Assembly (NCBI RefSeq): GCF_030227115.1
Contig: NZ_JASSUA010000001.1
Coordinates: 2,418,001-2,482,000 of the forward strand
DNA: 64,000 nt
Reading direction: 5' to 3'
Source of the DNA: Marinobacter sp. SS13-12
Lineage (GTDB): Bacteria > Pseudomonadota > Gammaproteobacteria > Pseudomonadales > Oleiphilaceae
Below the pieces are notes generated by a model. It saw only the letters and a program-made list of their open reading frames with translations, made no database searches and was not told the DNA's origin. This document shows positions 1 to 8,922 of the stretch, piece after piece (within the stretch, counting starts at the first letter, position 1; the number at the start of each line of letters is the position of its first letter). A program made the translations under genes and the position numbers.

Positions 1-1287
1 TCCACCGAGGCGATCCCCATTCCCGCCACGGCGCTGATACCGATTGTGCTGATCCCGGCGCTCGGCCTGGGTGGTATCAAGGATGCAACAACACCCTACG
101 CCAACCCCATCATCTTCCTGTTTCTCGGTGGATTTACGCTTGGCCTGGCAATGCAGCGGTGGAACCTGCACCGACGGATTGCCTTACTGACACTGCGTGG
201 TGTGGGTGACAAGCCACGGCGCCAGATTGCCGGATTCATGATCGCCACCGCCTTTTTGAGCATGTGGGTCAGCAATACGGCGACATCGATCATGATGCTA
301 CCCATTGGTCTTTCTGTGATTGCAATGATGGACTCTCCCAACCCCGAGGGCGTTCGTCGCTACGCCACAGCCTTACTGCTGGCTATTGCCTATTCCGCCA
401 GTATTGGTGGCATTGCCACGCTGATAGGGACTCCACCCAATGCATTACTGGCAGCCTATCTGAGTGAGAATCAGGGTATCTCCGTGGGTTTTGCCCAGTG
501 GATGCTGCTGGGGGTGCCTGTGTCGCTGGTAATGCTGTCACTGACCTGGTGGTGGCTGACCCGCCAGGATTTCGCGCTGGGTAGTCAGGCCGGCAGTGGC
601 GACATGATCCGGGACGAGCTAAAAGCCCTTGGCGCCTTGCAGAAAGGGGAAAAGCTGGTGGCGCTGGTATTCGTGGTGACAGCAGCGGCCTGGATCTTCC
701 GGCCACTGTTGTCTGATGGGCTGATGCCCTGGCTGAGCGACACCGGCATTGCCATCGCGGCGGCCATCGCCATGTTCCTGATTCCGGTAAACCTGAAAGA
801 GCGCGAATTCGTGCTTGACTGGGAGACCGCCCAGGGGATTCCCTGGGGCGTATTGCTGCTGTTTGGCGGTGGCCTTGCCATGGCAGGAGTGATCAGTAGC
901 TCCGGCCTGGCAGAGTGGATCGCCGAAAGCCTGTCGGTGGCTGGCCATCTGCCGTTCCTGGTGATGATTGCCCTGGTGGTAGGGGTTATTATTTTCCTTA
1001 CCGAGGTCACCAGCAATACCGCTACGGCGGCGGCATTCCTTCCGTTGCTCGGGGCCCTGGCGATGTCCCAGGAGATGTCGGTTCTGTTACTGACCGTGCC
1101 GGCCGCAATTGCCGCCAGTTGCGCTTTCATGATGCCAGTGGCGACTCCGCCCAACGCCATCGTTTTCTCCAGCGGCCACATGAAGATCCAGGATATGATC
1201 AGGGCGGGTTTCGCCCTGAATCTTCTCGGCATCGTAGTGGTGACGGCGCTCAGCTACCTACTGCTTGGTCTGGTCTTTACCATCTGA
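1..1287 (+). CDS. DASS/SLC13-family sodium:anion symporter, 5' partial
   Basis: This is the 3' part of an inner-membrane transporter of the divalent anion:sodium symporter (DASS, SLC13) family, which takes up dicarboxylates, sulfate or similar anions with sodium. The frame is open from base 1, so the N-terminus lies outside the window; 428 residues are visible. It is strongly hydrophobic with about ten membrane segments. Two family signatures are visible: an SNTATSIMMLP stretch in the first half and MMPVATPPNAIVFSSG near the C-terminus, matching the paired SNT-type substrate and sodium sites of VcINDY-like proteins. The substrate cannot be read from the sequence. A terminator-like hairpin follows the stop codon. 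Confidence 0.88.
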   Translation, partial: STEAIPIPATALIPIVLIPALGLGGIKDATTPYANPIIFLFLGGFTLGLAMQRWNLHRRIALLTLRGVGDKPRRQIAGFMIATAFLSMWVSNTATSIMMLPIGLSVIAMMDSPNPEGVRRYATALLLAIAYSASIGGIATLIGTPPNALLAAYLSENQGISVGFAQWMLLGVPVSLVMLSLTWWWLTRQDFALGSQAGSGDMIRDELKALGALQKGEKLVALVFVVTAAAWIFRPLLSDGLMPWLSDTGIAIAAAIAMFLIPVNLKEREFVLDWETAQGIPWGVLLLFGGGLAMAGVISSSGLAEWIAESLSVAGHLPFLVMIALVVGVIIFLTEVTSNTATAAAFLPLLGALAMSQEMSVLLLTVPAAIAASCAFMMPVATPPNAIVFSSGHMKIQDMIRAGFALNLLGIVVVTALSYLLLGLVFTI

Positions 1288-1319
1288 CCGGGGCTGTTGT
1301 GCGGCCCCGGTTTCATTCT
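1287..1319. terminator. Bidirectional hairpin between convergent genes
   Basis: ACCGGGGC (1287-1294) pairs perfectly with GCCCCGGT (1304-1311) across a 9-base loop, followed by a short T-rich tail. It lies between the 3' ends of the DASS transporter and the MalT-type regulator and fits a Rho-independent terminator. The T-tract is weak (TTTCATTCT), so efficiency is uncertain. Confidence 0.6.
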
Positions 1320-4069
1320 CCCTGAATCTTGCTCAACAGGTCCTTGGCCAGCTCGATGGCCTCGGACCTGTGGCTGATATTCTGCTTCTGGTAGAGGCTG
1401 CGGATATGGGTCTTGACCGTGGTCGAGGCCACCTTCAGGTGTTCGGCAATCTGGTCATTGGAAAGGCCGGCATGTATCAGGCTCAGTATCTGCCACTCCC
1501 TGCGGGTCAGCGGTGACGTCCGGATCAGTTCGGGCACGTCCGGTCGATCAATGATGTCCTGAATGATGGCCTCATCAAGCGAAATGCGGATGGCACGGCT
1601 GAAGTCACGTTGCTGCTGCGCCAGCTGGATCAGACGTTCTGCCCGCTGCAATTCCATGCCGTCGATGGCTTCATCGTTGATCAGCGCTTTAAGGATCACA
1701 ATCAGAACCTTGCCCATGCGCAGGAAGCTGCCAACCGCACCGGTCGTGCTGGCCAGCTGGAGCGCCGTCACCATATGCCTGAGGGCGTTCTCCCGATCGT
1801 CGGTCTTCCAGTACAGCAACGACAGTGCAATGTGATTGCGGTTCAGATCGGTTTTCAGCCCGACCTGCTCGGCGACGGTCTGCAAGCCGGACAGCAGTGG
1901 TTGTGCCTTGCTGTAGAGACCAAGGCTCATGTAGGCCCGGGCCCGGTTGCGGCCGTTACACTGGTTGAAGTGGTTGGTGGCGGTGTCAGGATCCACGGGC
2001 GGTGCAATGGTCAGCCAGCGCTGGATGGCGTCACGATCCCGCACAGCATCCCAGTAGGCCAGCATGGTGGCGTGGGCATTGGCCACCCAGTCCAGGTGAT
2101 AGTCACCGGAGGCCAGCATTTTCTGGATCTTGGCAATGTAGTCGGCACAAAGGCTCTGGCGGCCCCGGGCGTGGGCTACCTTGGCCAGCGAGGTATAACT
2201 CTGCACGTACCAGCGTTCCCCCTGCGCTTCCAGAATCTCGATGCCTTGCAGGGCGCAGCGCTCGGCGTTCTCCAGATGGTGCCATTCCCACATGATCTGG
2301 CTGCGAATGCGGAACAGGAATTCCAGAATCGGAAGGTGGTTGAGGTTGTTTTCCTCAGCATACTGGAAACCACGTTCCTGGATATTATAGGCCTTCTGTA
2401 ATAGCCCCATGGCCACGCTGATTTCGGATTGCTGGCACAGTGCCCAGATCACGTTCTGGTGGGCCTGGTGGGCCCGCGCAAGGTGCTCGGTTTCCTGCAT
2501 GCGGGCCAGGGCCTCGTCGAGTTCGCCCTGAACGAACAGGGCTTCCCCGATGACGGAAGCGGCGGCCACCCGGGAGGTGGGCAGGTAGCGGGCCTCCTGG
2601 TCTATGGCCTCCTTTGCCAGTGCAAGTGCCCGTTCGCCATCGCCGTAGTTCATGGCTACCTGGGCCCGGATAGCGCTGAATTCACCGTACACCGCCCGCT
2701 GGGTGTCCTCGGTCATGGAGGCGGCCAGCCTGGATTCGGCAGCCGACAACCAGTTTTCAACATCATCAAACTGATACTGACCCTGGGCCACCCAGGCGCG
2801 GAGCAGGGTCAGTGTAGGGTCCTGGGCAATGATGTCCTGCGGCAGGGCGTCGAGGCAGCGTTGCAGCAGAATGAACTGACCTTCGGTGAAAAACTTGCGC
2901 CCGTGGAGGGTCAGTACCCGTGTGATCCGCTCGGGGTCGTCTGCCTCAATGGCATGCCGGGCTGCTTCCTCTGCGTGATCCAGCTCCAGCCAGGCATCGC
3001 AGGCACGCTGGTGCAGTTGTTGCCTGTTTTCCTCGGTTGTGCAGCTCAGCAGATGTCGCAGGTAGACGGAGAACAGCGGGTGGTAGCGGAACCACAGGGC
3101 GGAGTTGTCCACAGGGGTGATAAACAGCCCCATGGCCAGCAGGCTGCTTAGCAATGCCTGGCCGTCGCTGTCATCCATTACCCGCATGACCATTCGCGCG
3201 TTAAAACGGTCCAGTATGCTGGTACGCAACAGGAACTTGCGTTGCTGCTCGGTCAGGCCGTGGCCAACCAGCTCATCAAAATAATCAAAGATATGCTGAT
3301 TGCCGAACTCCAGTTGATCGACAAAATCGTTGAATTCAAGGCTGGTCATTGCCGAGGCGGACAATAGCTGAAGCGCTGACACCCAGCCCTCAACCCGCCT
3401 TACCGCTCTCTCAATACTCTCACGGGAAATCTCGAACGGCAGCCGGCTGTCGAAATAGTGCTGTGCCTCATCGGCACCAAAGGCCAGGTCGCGGGAGGTG
3501 ATTTCAGCCATTCGGCCCTGCATGCGGAGCTGGGCAACGCCGATGGGGGGAATAGTCCGGGTAATCAGTACCAGCGTCAGGCAGGCCGGCTGATGCCGGA
3601 GCAGGAATCGCAATGCATCATGGATGTCCGGGTTGTCGATCAGGTGGTAGTCATCGAGCACCAGGTAAAGCGGGTCTTCATCCAGCGGTAACTCCGCCAG
3701 AAGATCTGTGAGAAAGCTCTCCAGATCTTCGAATCCGCTGTCCTGCAGTTTTCGAAGTGTGGCAGGACAGCTTCCGGGCATTGCCACTTCCAGCGCCTTG
3801 GCCAGGTAGCCTGCGAATCTCGCCGGGTCATTGTCTCCGACTTCCAGCCGGTACCAGGCGGTGTTTGCTTCAATTGCTCCGAGGCGGTCGGCAACGGTGG
3901 TGGTCTTGCCGTAGCCCGCAGGGGCGTGGACCAGTAACAGACTTACCGGCTCAAGACCATGGAGAAGGTCATTGAACTTTTCCCGGTGCAGTAAGGCCGG
4001 TGGGGGTTGAGGGCTCTGATTTTTGGCGGCAATGAACGTCAGTTGTCCCGGCTTCAGTGTTGTTGTCAT
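1313..4069 (-). CDS. MalT-type LuxR-family transcriptional activator
   Basis: A 918-residue regulator with the MalT/AlkS (LAL, STAND ATPase) architecture. The N-terminal NTPase has a Walker A motif AGYGKTTT at about residues 51-58 and a Walker B-like LYLVLDDYH near 135. The long middle part is helical and TPR-like, the usual inducer-sensing region. A LuxR helix-turn-helix occupies the last 60 residues (LTRREWQIL ... GLSNDQIAEHL ... TTVKTHIRSLYQK). Proteins of this type bind ATP plus an inducer, oligomerise and activate a nearby operon. It is divergent from the peptidase/beta-barrel/FadL/lipoprotein cluster across about 250 bases, so that cluster is the most likely target (inference). MalT acts on maltose and AlkS on alkanes; the ligand here is unknown. 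Confidence 0.9.
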   Translation of the reverse strand: MTTTLKPGQLTFIAAKNQSPQPPPALLHREKFNDLLHGLEPVSLLLVHAPAGYGKTTTVADRLGAIEANTAWYRLEVGDNDPARFAGYLAKALEVAMPGSCPATLRKLQDSGFEDLESFLTDLLAELPLDEDPLYLVLDDYHLIDNPDIHDALRFLLRHQPACLTLVLITRTIPPIGVAQLRMQGRMAEITSRDLAFGADEAQHYFDSRLPFEISRESIERAVRRVEGWVSALQLLSASAMTSLEFNDFVDQLEFGNQHIFDYFDELVGHGLTEQQRKFLLRTSILDRFNARMVMRVMDDSDGQALLSSLLAMGLFITPVDNSALWFRYHPLFSVYLRHLLSCTTEENRQQLHQRACDAWLELDHAEEAARHAIEADDPERITRVLTLHGRKFFTEGQFILLQRCLDALPQDIIAQDPTLTLLRAWVAQGQYQFDDVENWLSAAESRLAASMTEDTQRAVYGEFSAIRAQVAMNYGDGERALALAKEAIDQEARYLPTSRVAAASVIGEALFVQGELDEALARMQETEHLARAHQAHQNVIWALCQQSEISVAMGLLQKAYNIQERGFQYAEENNLNHLPILEFLFRIRSQIMWEWHHLENAERCALQGIEILEAQGERWYVQSYTSLAKVAHARGRQSLCADYIAKIQKMLASGDYHLDWVANAHATMLAYWDAVRDRDAIQRWLTIAPPVDPDTATNHFNQCNGRNRARAYMSLGLYSKAQPLLSGLQTVAEQVGLKTDLNRNHIALSLLYWKTDDRENALRHMVTALQLASTTGAVGSFLRMGKVLIVILKALINDEAIDGMELQRAERLIQLAQQQRDFSRAIRISLDEAIIQDIIDRPDVPELIRTSPLTRREWQILSLIHAGLSNDQIAEHLKVASTTVKTHIRSLYQKQNISHRSEAIELAKDLLSKIQGE

Positions 4070-4321
4070 CAGGATCTTCAGTAATGGATGTCAGACAATG
4101 GCATTGGATGTGATACCGGCTTTCAACTTCGGCGTCAACTTATCTCTGGTGTGTTCGGGCGGGCATGAACCAGTTCTCAAAACCGGCAGAGAGGGCCCCA
4201 TCTGCAGCGGCAGATTTGAGGCACAGTTATCTTTAAGGGATTAGCGATTTCGGTATCTTACCGTAACAAGATGTAACTCGGGAAACGTCATGTCTAATAA
4301 TAACAGGGACTTCGTCTGACC
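4070..4321. promoter_or_regulatory. Divergent intergenic region, regulator / envelope cluster
   Basis: About 250 bases separate the start of the MalT-type regulator (minus) from the start of the C39 peptidase (plus). Promoters for both must lie here. I could not identify a convincing -35/-10 pair or MalT box by eye. The 4205-4320 half is AT-richer than its surroundings, as expected for a promoter. Confidence 0.4.
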
Positions 4322-5122
4322 ATGCTGCTGGTACTCGCCGGATCCATCCTCACGTTCACCATGGCCCAGGAGGCAGTCATTGTTGAGCCTTATCAGCAGG
4401 GCACCATCGTGATTGAGCAGGATTTTGATACCAGCCCCATTGAGCTGAGAACCGACACACGTGTGGAGCCGCTGGTAGAGCAGCAATTCCGCAACATTGT
4501 GCGGCAGGCCTATGACTACAGCTGTGGCAGCGCGGCATTGACTACCGTACTCAATTTCTACCTGGGCAGGAACCTCGGGGAGCGGCAGGTTATGGAGGGT
4601 TTGCTTCATTATGGAGAAAGCGAGCGCATCGTTCAGCGGCGAGCCTTCTCCATGCTTGATATGAAGCGCCTGGTGACCGCCCTGGGTTATCCGTCCGGGG
4701 GCTTCCGCGCCACCATTGATGATCTGATTGACCTGGACCACCCGGCGATCGTCCCCATCCAGCATGCAGGCTTCAAGCATTTTGTGGTGCTGCGAACCAT
4801 CCGGGACGGTCGGGTATACCTGGCTGACCCGGCGGTCGGCAACATTTCTTTTACGCTTGCCCAGTTCGAGGAAAAGTGGGACGACAATGTGCTTTTCATT
4901 GTCTTCCCCGGCAGCGACAAACCACTGGATTACCTTGAGTTGAAGGAAGAGGATTTGCGGTTTGTGGACGACCAGACAATGACGTTGCTGGCGCTTCAGA
5001 AGATTCCCGAGTTTCACGAGTCAACGGAACGCCGGATCCGGAACATGCTGGAACGCCAGAAAAACAATCCGGACGGCAGTGTCGAGAATACCAGAAAGCA
5101 GCTGTTCTACCGTCGCAATTAA
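4322..5122 (+). CDS. FapD-like C39-family cysteine peptidase, exported
   Basis: A 266-residue protein with a short hydrophobic N-terminus (residues 1-15, probable signal sequence) followed by a papain-like C39 domain. The catalytic residues are readable: Cys68 in YDYSCGSAALTTVL, His153 in GFKHFVVLRT and Asp169 in VYLADPAVGN. From memory, the SCG(S/A)AAL, FSMLDMKR and KHFVVL blocks resemble FapD, the peptidase of the Pseudomonas functional-amyloid (Fap) system, and related stand-alone peptidases outside ABC transporters. An in-frame stop at 4301 fixes the start at or after 4304, and ATG 4322 is the first start. About 100 residues beyond the peptidase core form a charged C-terminal tail. It is the first gene of an apparent four-gene unit. 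It probably processes or gates an exported protein; the substrate is unknown. Confidence 0.82.
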   Translation: MLLVLAGSILTFTMAQEAVIVEPYQQGTIVIEQDFDTSPIELRTDTRVEPLVEQQFRNIVRQAYDYSCGSAALTTVLNFYLGRNLGERQVMEGLLHYGESERIVQRRAFSMLDMKRLVTALGYPSGGFRATIDDLIDLDHPAIVPIQHAGFKHFVVLRTIRDGRVYLADPAVGNISFTLAQFEEKWDDNVLFIVFPGSDKPLDYLELKEEDLRFVDDQTMTLLALQKIPEFHESTERRIRNMLERQKNNPDGSVENTRKQLFYRRN

Positions 5123-5179
5123 CGTGCAGGGCGCAACGCCCCGTACAGGAACCATTACAAGTAAAATAAGGGAGTCAGG

Positions 5180-6190
5180 ATGAATCGTTGGTTAGTGCGA
5201 GGTTTTATCCTTTTTTCCGTGACTGGCCTTTACGCAACCACGGCTCTGTCGCAGGAAGGAAACGTAGACCAGGCCAGGGAAGCGCTTGCAAAACAGGAGG
5301 GTGACGAAGATTCCTCGAAACAGCTGGAGGAGGTTTTCCAGTCAGCGGAGACCAGCTATTCGTTGCAGAAAAAGGGCACTCACGCGCTCAATTACTCCTT
5401 CGATTACTCCTACACCGGCGACCAACGCCTGGACCTGGCGATTACCGACGGCTCCGTTCGTAATCTGGATGTTGTGCCCTCTGCCACACACAGCTTCACC
5501 AATGCCTTCTCCTACGATTTTGGTTTGCTGGACAACCTGACAGTGGGTACCCGCATTCCGCTGGTGGTCAAGCATGACACCCAGGATGAACTCAGCGTTT
5601 ACGATGTGGGTGACATATCCGCCACGGCTCGCTGGCAACCTTTCTCGTATGTGCCAGGGAAGATGTCCACCACGGTTTTCGGGACGTTCACGTCCAAGAC
5701 CGGCGTCAGTCCCTATGAAATCGATATCGACGAACAGCTATCCACCGGTAGCGGTTATTACTCTCTGGCGGCGGGTGTTAGTGCTTCGAAAGTCCTGGAC
5801 CCGGTGGTGGTATTCGGCTCCGTCAGTTCAACCTACAACATTCCGGAAACCGACCTGCAGCAGGTAAGGGGTGCTCGGGTACTGGAAGAGATTGAGCCAG
5901 GCTTTGGTCTCTCTGCATCTGGCGGCTTCGCCTACTCACTGTCTTACGACATTTCCCTCAGCATCTCGGCGCAACTGAGTTACAGCGACGAAACCATACT
6001 TTCCTTCAGTGATGGATCCCAGGCCGTTGCCCAGGACCAGATGAGCGGCTTTCTCAGCATGTCGCTCGGCACCCGTGTGAGTGATACCACCATTGTGAAT
6101 ACCAGTCTTGGTATCGGCCTGACCGAAGACGCACCGGATTTCTCGCTGGGCGTGTCCCTGCCCATCAGATTTTCAGGTCTCAAAGAGTGA
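5180..6190 (+). CDS. Outer-membrane beta-barrel protein, FapF/MetA-phenol type
   Basis: A 336-residue protein with a clear signal peptide (MNRWLVRGFILFSVTGL ... ALSQ). A 45-residue charged helical segment follows (about 26-70), then about 260 residues of alternating amphipathic strands ending in PIRFSGLKE, typical of an outer-membrane beta-barrel. The layout of helical prefix plus barrel resembles FapF and the phenol_MetA_deg transporter-like barrels. It follows the FapD-like peptidase by 57 bases with a good ribosome binding site (AAGGGAG). Paired with that peptidase it could form an export pore, but no Fap amyloid subunit is visible nearby. The barrel call is firm; the FapF relationship is an inference. 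Confidence 0.7.
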   Translation: MNRWLVRGFILFSVTGLYATTALSQEGNVDQAREALAKQEGDEDSSKQLEEVFQSAETSYSLQKKGTHALNYSFDYSYTGDQRLDLAITDGSVRNLDVVPSATHSFTNAFSYDFGLLDNLTVGTRIPLVVKHDTQDELSVYDVGDISATARWQPFSYVPGKMSTTVFGTFTSKTGVSPYEIDIDEQLSTGSGYYSLAAGVSASKVLDPVVVFGSVSSTYNIPETDLQQVRGARVLEEIEPGFGLSASGGFAYSLSYDISLSISAQLSYSDETILSFSDGSQAVAQDQMSGFLSMSLGTRVSDTTIVNTSLGIGLTEDAPDFSLGVSLPIRFSGLKE

Positions 6191-6227
6191 ATCCAGCCTC
6201 TGACGTTTTACGGGAAGGGAAGATTTC

Positions 6228-7853
6228 ATGGGTATAACCAGCCACAAGAAACGGATTGCCGGTGCCATCATGGCGGCCTCGGTGACCTGTGGTGTCGAGG
6301 CGCAGCTGGCACAGAACCTGACGATTCACCCAAAGGCCCTGGCACTGGGGAACGCGGTTACAGCAGATCCCCCCGGCATCATGGCCATTCACTACAATCC
6401 GGCGGGCCTGACAAAGCTTGATGGTCGTCAGCTTGAAGTGAATCTGATGAGTGTCTATCTGGATATTGATGCGGACTTCCACGCCCCGGAAGGCTATGAA
6501 ATCTTCGGCATCGATGGCCTGGAGACTGATCCACTGACCGGCAAACAGCGCGACCCGGTTGCCAACAAACACAGTCACACCAACAACGTCGCGCTCTACG
6601 TGCCCGGGTTTGGCATACTTCGGACGCCTCCCGGGCCGGCCATTGCTCCCTCTGCCGGTATCAGTATCAATCCCCCGGGTTCGAAACTGACCTTCGGTAA
6701 TGCCTTTTATCTTCCGCTGGCCGCCGGTTACTATCGTGACAAGGATGACCCGGGCCGCTATATGCCCCAGGCCACAGCCCTTCAGCGTACGACCTATCTG
6801 TCCCCCACGGTCGGGTACAAGATCAATGACGAGTGGTCGGTTGGTGCCGGTATCCATCTCTCCCACATGGGCGTTGCGGCCGATCAGTACATGCGTGCCC
6901 CGAATATGCTGCTGGGCGTTGCAGAAGTGCTTCAGGATGCCTTCAATTGCGAAAGTGGTGACGAGCCTCTCCAGCCCTGGTTGGCGCTTTGCGGTGGTAA
7001 TGTCGGGCCCTGGGATGATATCGGTGCACTCAGTATCAATGTCCAGGAAACCCTGTCGCCAACATACGCCCTCGGTGTGATGTGGGAACCGAATGACTGG
7101 TTTACCTGGGGCGCCAGTTATACCTCTGAAGCCGACATGAATCTCAAGGGTACCTTCGAGATCGAGTATACCGACGACTGGTCCGGCTTCTGGCAGAGCG
7201 TCAATGGTTCGGTTCTGGGTGCTATCACCTCAGCGATACTCAGCCTGCCATCCGGTGCACCCAGGGAGGCGGGTAACGTCTCCATGGATCTGACCTATCC
7301 CCAGCATTTCCAGACCGGTATCAGTGTCGACGTTCATCCCAAGCTGACCGTCAACGTGGATGTGGGCTGGACCGATTACAAGCAGTGGGACGCGTTTGTG
7401 TTCCGGTTTGATCGCAACCTGGAATTCCTTAACGCCGCGAGGATTCTTTCGCCGGAGAATGCCACCCCCAGCACCCTCAGATTGCCGCTCGGTTTTACCG
7501 ACCAGTGGAACTGGGGCTTTGGCCTGGAATTCCACGCCTCATCCCGCCTCGATCTTCGAGCGGGTGTGGAAATCCGCGATTCGGTCATTCCTGACGACCA
7601 GCGCAGCATCATGGCGCCGTTTGGTGGAGCCAATCTTTACAGTGTCGGAATGGGGTATCAGTGGGACAAGGACACTGAGATCGACATGAACCTGAGCTAC
7701 CTGCAGTCCATCGAAACCATTCCGGCCAATGGCAGTTGTAACCTTAACTGTGACAATATAACCAATATTATCTACAACCCTTACGCAGGACTGGATGTAA
7801 AAACCTCGCTACGGGTTGTGATGGCGGGTCTCAGTTTCCGCACCAAATTCTGA
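6228..7853 (+). CDS. OmpP1/FadL-family outer-membrane transporter
   Basis: 541 residues with an N-terminal signal sequence. The FadL-type hatch follows: the mature N-terminus continues into HPKALALGNAVTADPPGIMAIHYNPAGLTKLDG, the family hallmark in which an NPAG turn leads into the first strand. The rest is a long beta-barrel ending in aromatic Phe (SFRTKF), a classic BAM signal. FadL proteins let hydrophobic molecules such as long-chain fatty acids, alkanes or aromatics cross the outer membrane. At 541 residues it is longer than E. coli FadL (about 446), with extra loop sequence around 220-260 and 310-350. It follows the beta-barrel gene by 37 bases, so co-transcription is likely. Confidence 0.85.
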   Translation: MGITSHKKRIAGAIMAASVTCGVEAQLAQNLTIHPKALALGNAVTADPPGIMAIHYNPAGLTKLDGRQLEVNLMSVYLDIDADFHAPEGYEIFGIDGLETDPLTGKQRDPVANKHSHTNNVALYVPGFGILRTPPGPAIAPSAGISINPPGSKLTFGNAFYLPLAAGYYRDKDDPGRYMPQATALQRTTYLSPTVGYKINDEWSVGAGIHLSHMGVAADQYMRAPNMLLGVAEVLQDAFNCESGDEPLQPWLALCGGNVGPWDDIGALSINVQETLSPTYALGVMWEPNDWFTWGASYTSEADMNLKGTFEIEYTDDWSGFWQSVNGSVLGAITSAILSLPSGAPREAGNVSMDLTYPQHFQTGISVDVHPKLTVNVDVGWTDYKQWDAFVFRFDRNLEFLNAARILSPENATPSTLRLPLGFTDQWNWGFGLEFHASSRLDLRAGVEIRDSVIPDDQRSIMAPFGGANLYSVGMGYQWDKDTEIDMNLSYLQSIETIPANGSCNLNCDNITNIIYNPYAGLDVKTSLRVVMAGLSFRTKF

Positions 7854-7888
7854 CGCGAAAGCGCGTGCAAACAGGGTCATCAGCCCCG

Positions 7889-8914
7889 ATGTATAAACGC
7901 CATTTGTTGGTTGTCATTTGTCTGGTCGTCGCCATGGCAGGATGCCAGTCCTCTGGTCCTGACTCGTCAGCAGGCCGCGAGGGCTATTTTACCTGGGTCG
8001 ATGAGCAGGGCCGGGTACGGCATACGCCGATACCGAAAGCTGCCGACGATGGCGACGAGGAAAATGAAGAAGGGGGCGAAGGAGAAGGCGATACCCGCGA
8101 GGATTCAGCGTCGGAAGAGGTCGACGATGAATTCAACCTGGAAAACTACCCTGACGGCAACCAGCTGGAAAAAGACGGTTATATCCGTCCGGGCGAACCC
8201 CAGCCCTATTTCACCTGGCGGGATGCCGAAGGTAACTTCCGTGTCAGCTACTACCAGCCGGATACCCGATCCGCCGTCGAAAAGGGGCGTATCAAACCGC
8301 CAGTTCAGCTGACTCAGGCCAGCATACACCAGCCAGGGGAAAAGTCCGGGGGCACCGGCCTGCCAGAGGGCGCTGATCCCGAAGCCATGGCGGTGCTGGC
8401 CATGGAGCCGGACACTGAATCCTTCTTTGCACAATGGTCCCGTCAGTGTTGCCGGAACCTGGACAAGACAGAGACGGAGGAGTGGCAGCAGGGAAGGGAG
8501 TTTGGCATTGATATGGACGAAACAGCGCCGGTGCACTCGTTCAGTACCGGTGACAGCCCGTATCGACTGGTAAGGTTACCATCAGCGGAAACGCACAACG
8601 ATTTTATTCTTCACCTCAGATCGTTTGCCAACGACGGGGTTTTTGTTCCCTCCGTTGCTTTTCTGGATGCGTCCTTTGAACCATCCCGTATCGTAACCGA
8701 TCTGGTTGCGGAGTATGTGCCGGAATCCTGGCACAGTCTCGGCTATCTCCAGGCCTATATACCGGTATTTCCCGCCCGGGGCGAGCGCTGGATGGTTATC
8801 TTCACGCGCGACGACGACCTGGCGGGGCAAACCGTTTTCGAGGGAAAATACGGGCCTGAGGCGATTCCTCACACCCGTACCGGCGAGCTGGGCCTTTCAA
8901 GGGAAGGCGAGTAG
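7889..8914 (+). CDS. Lipoprotein with duplicated YFTW motif and acidic linker
   Basis: 341 residues from ATG 7889 (a GTG at 7865 is in frame but gives a poorer signal sequence). The signal peptide ends in a lipobox, VAMAGC, with Cys19 as the acylated residue. Two copies of a YFTWxDxxGxxR motif sit at residues 33-44 (YFTWVDEQGRVR) and 107-118 (YFTWRDAEGNFR). They flank a very acidic Glu/Asp/Gly linker (about 52-82). The C-terminal half resembles MalM-like periplasmic beta-sandwich modules (FNDFILHLRS-type strands), but I am not sure of that. It is the fourth gene of the envelope cluster, 35 bases after the FadL homologue. I recall a similar order in the Acinetobacter fil locus (FilE-like), without certainty. 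Function unknown. Confidence 0.7.
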   Translation: MYKRHLLVVICLVVAMAGCQSSGPDSSAGREGYFTWVDEQGRVRHTPIPKAADDGDEENEEGGEGEGDTREDSASEEVDDEFNLENYPDGNQLEKDGYIRPGEPQPYFTWRDAEGNFRVSYYQPDTRSAVEKGRIKPPVQLTQASIHQPGEKSGGTGLPEGADPEAMAVLAMEPDTESFFAQWSRQCCRNLDKTETEEWQQGREFGIDMDETAPVHSFSTGDSPYRLVRLPSAETHNDFILHLRSFANDGVFVPSVAFLDASFEPSRIVTDLVAEYVPESWHSLGYLQAYIPVFPARGERWMVIFTRDDDLAGQTVFEGKYGPEAIPHTRTGELGLSREGE

Positions 8915-8922
8915 GCGGGAGA

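Noticed and set aside
585..1232. A 215-codon minus-strand open frame in the DASS gene
   Set aside because: It is antisense to a well-conserved transporter frame, has no ribosome binding site and encodes no recognisable domain.
4241..5017. A 258-codon minus-strand open frame over the C39 peptidase
   Set aside because: The plus-strand frame has the conserved Cys, His and Asp blocks of the peptidase; the minus frame has none.
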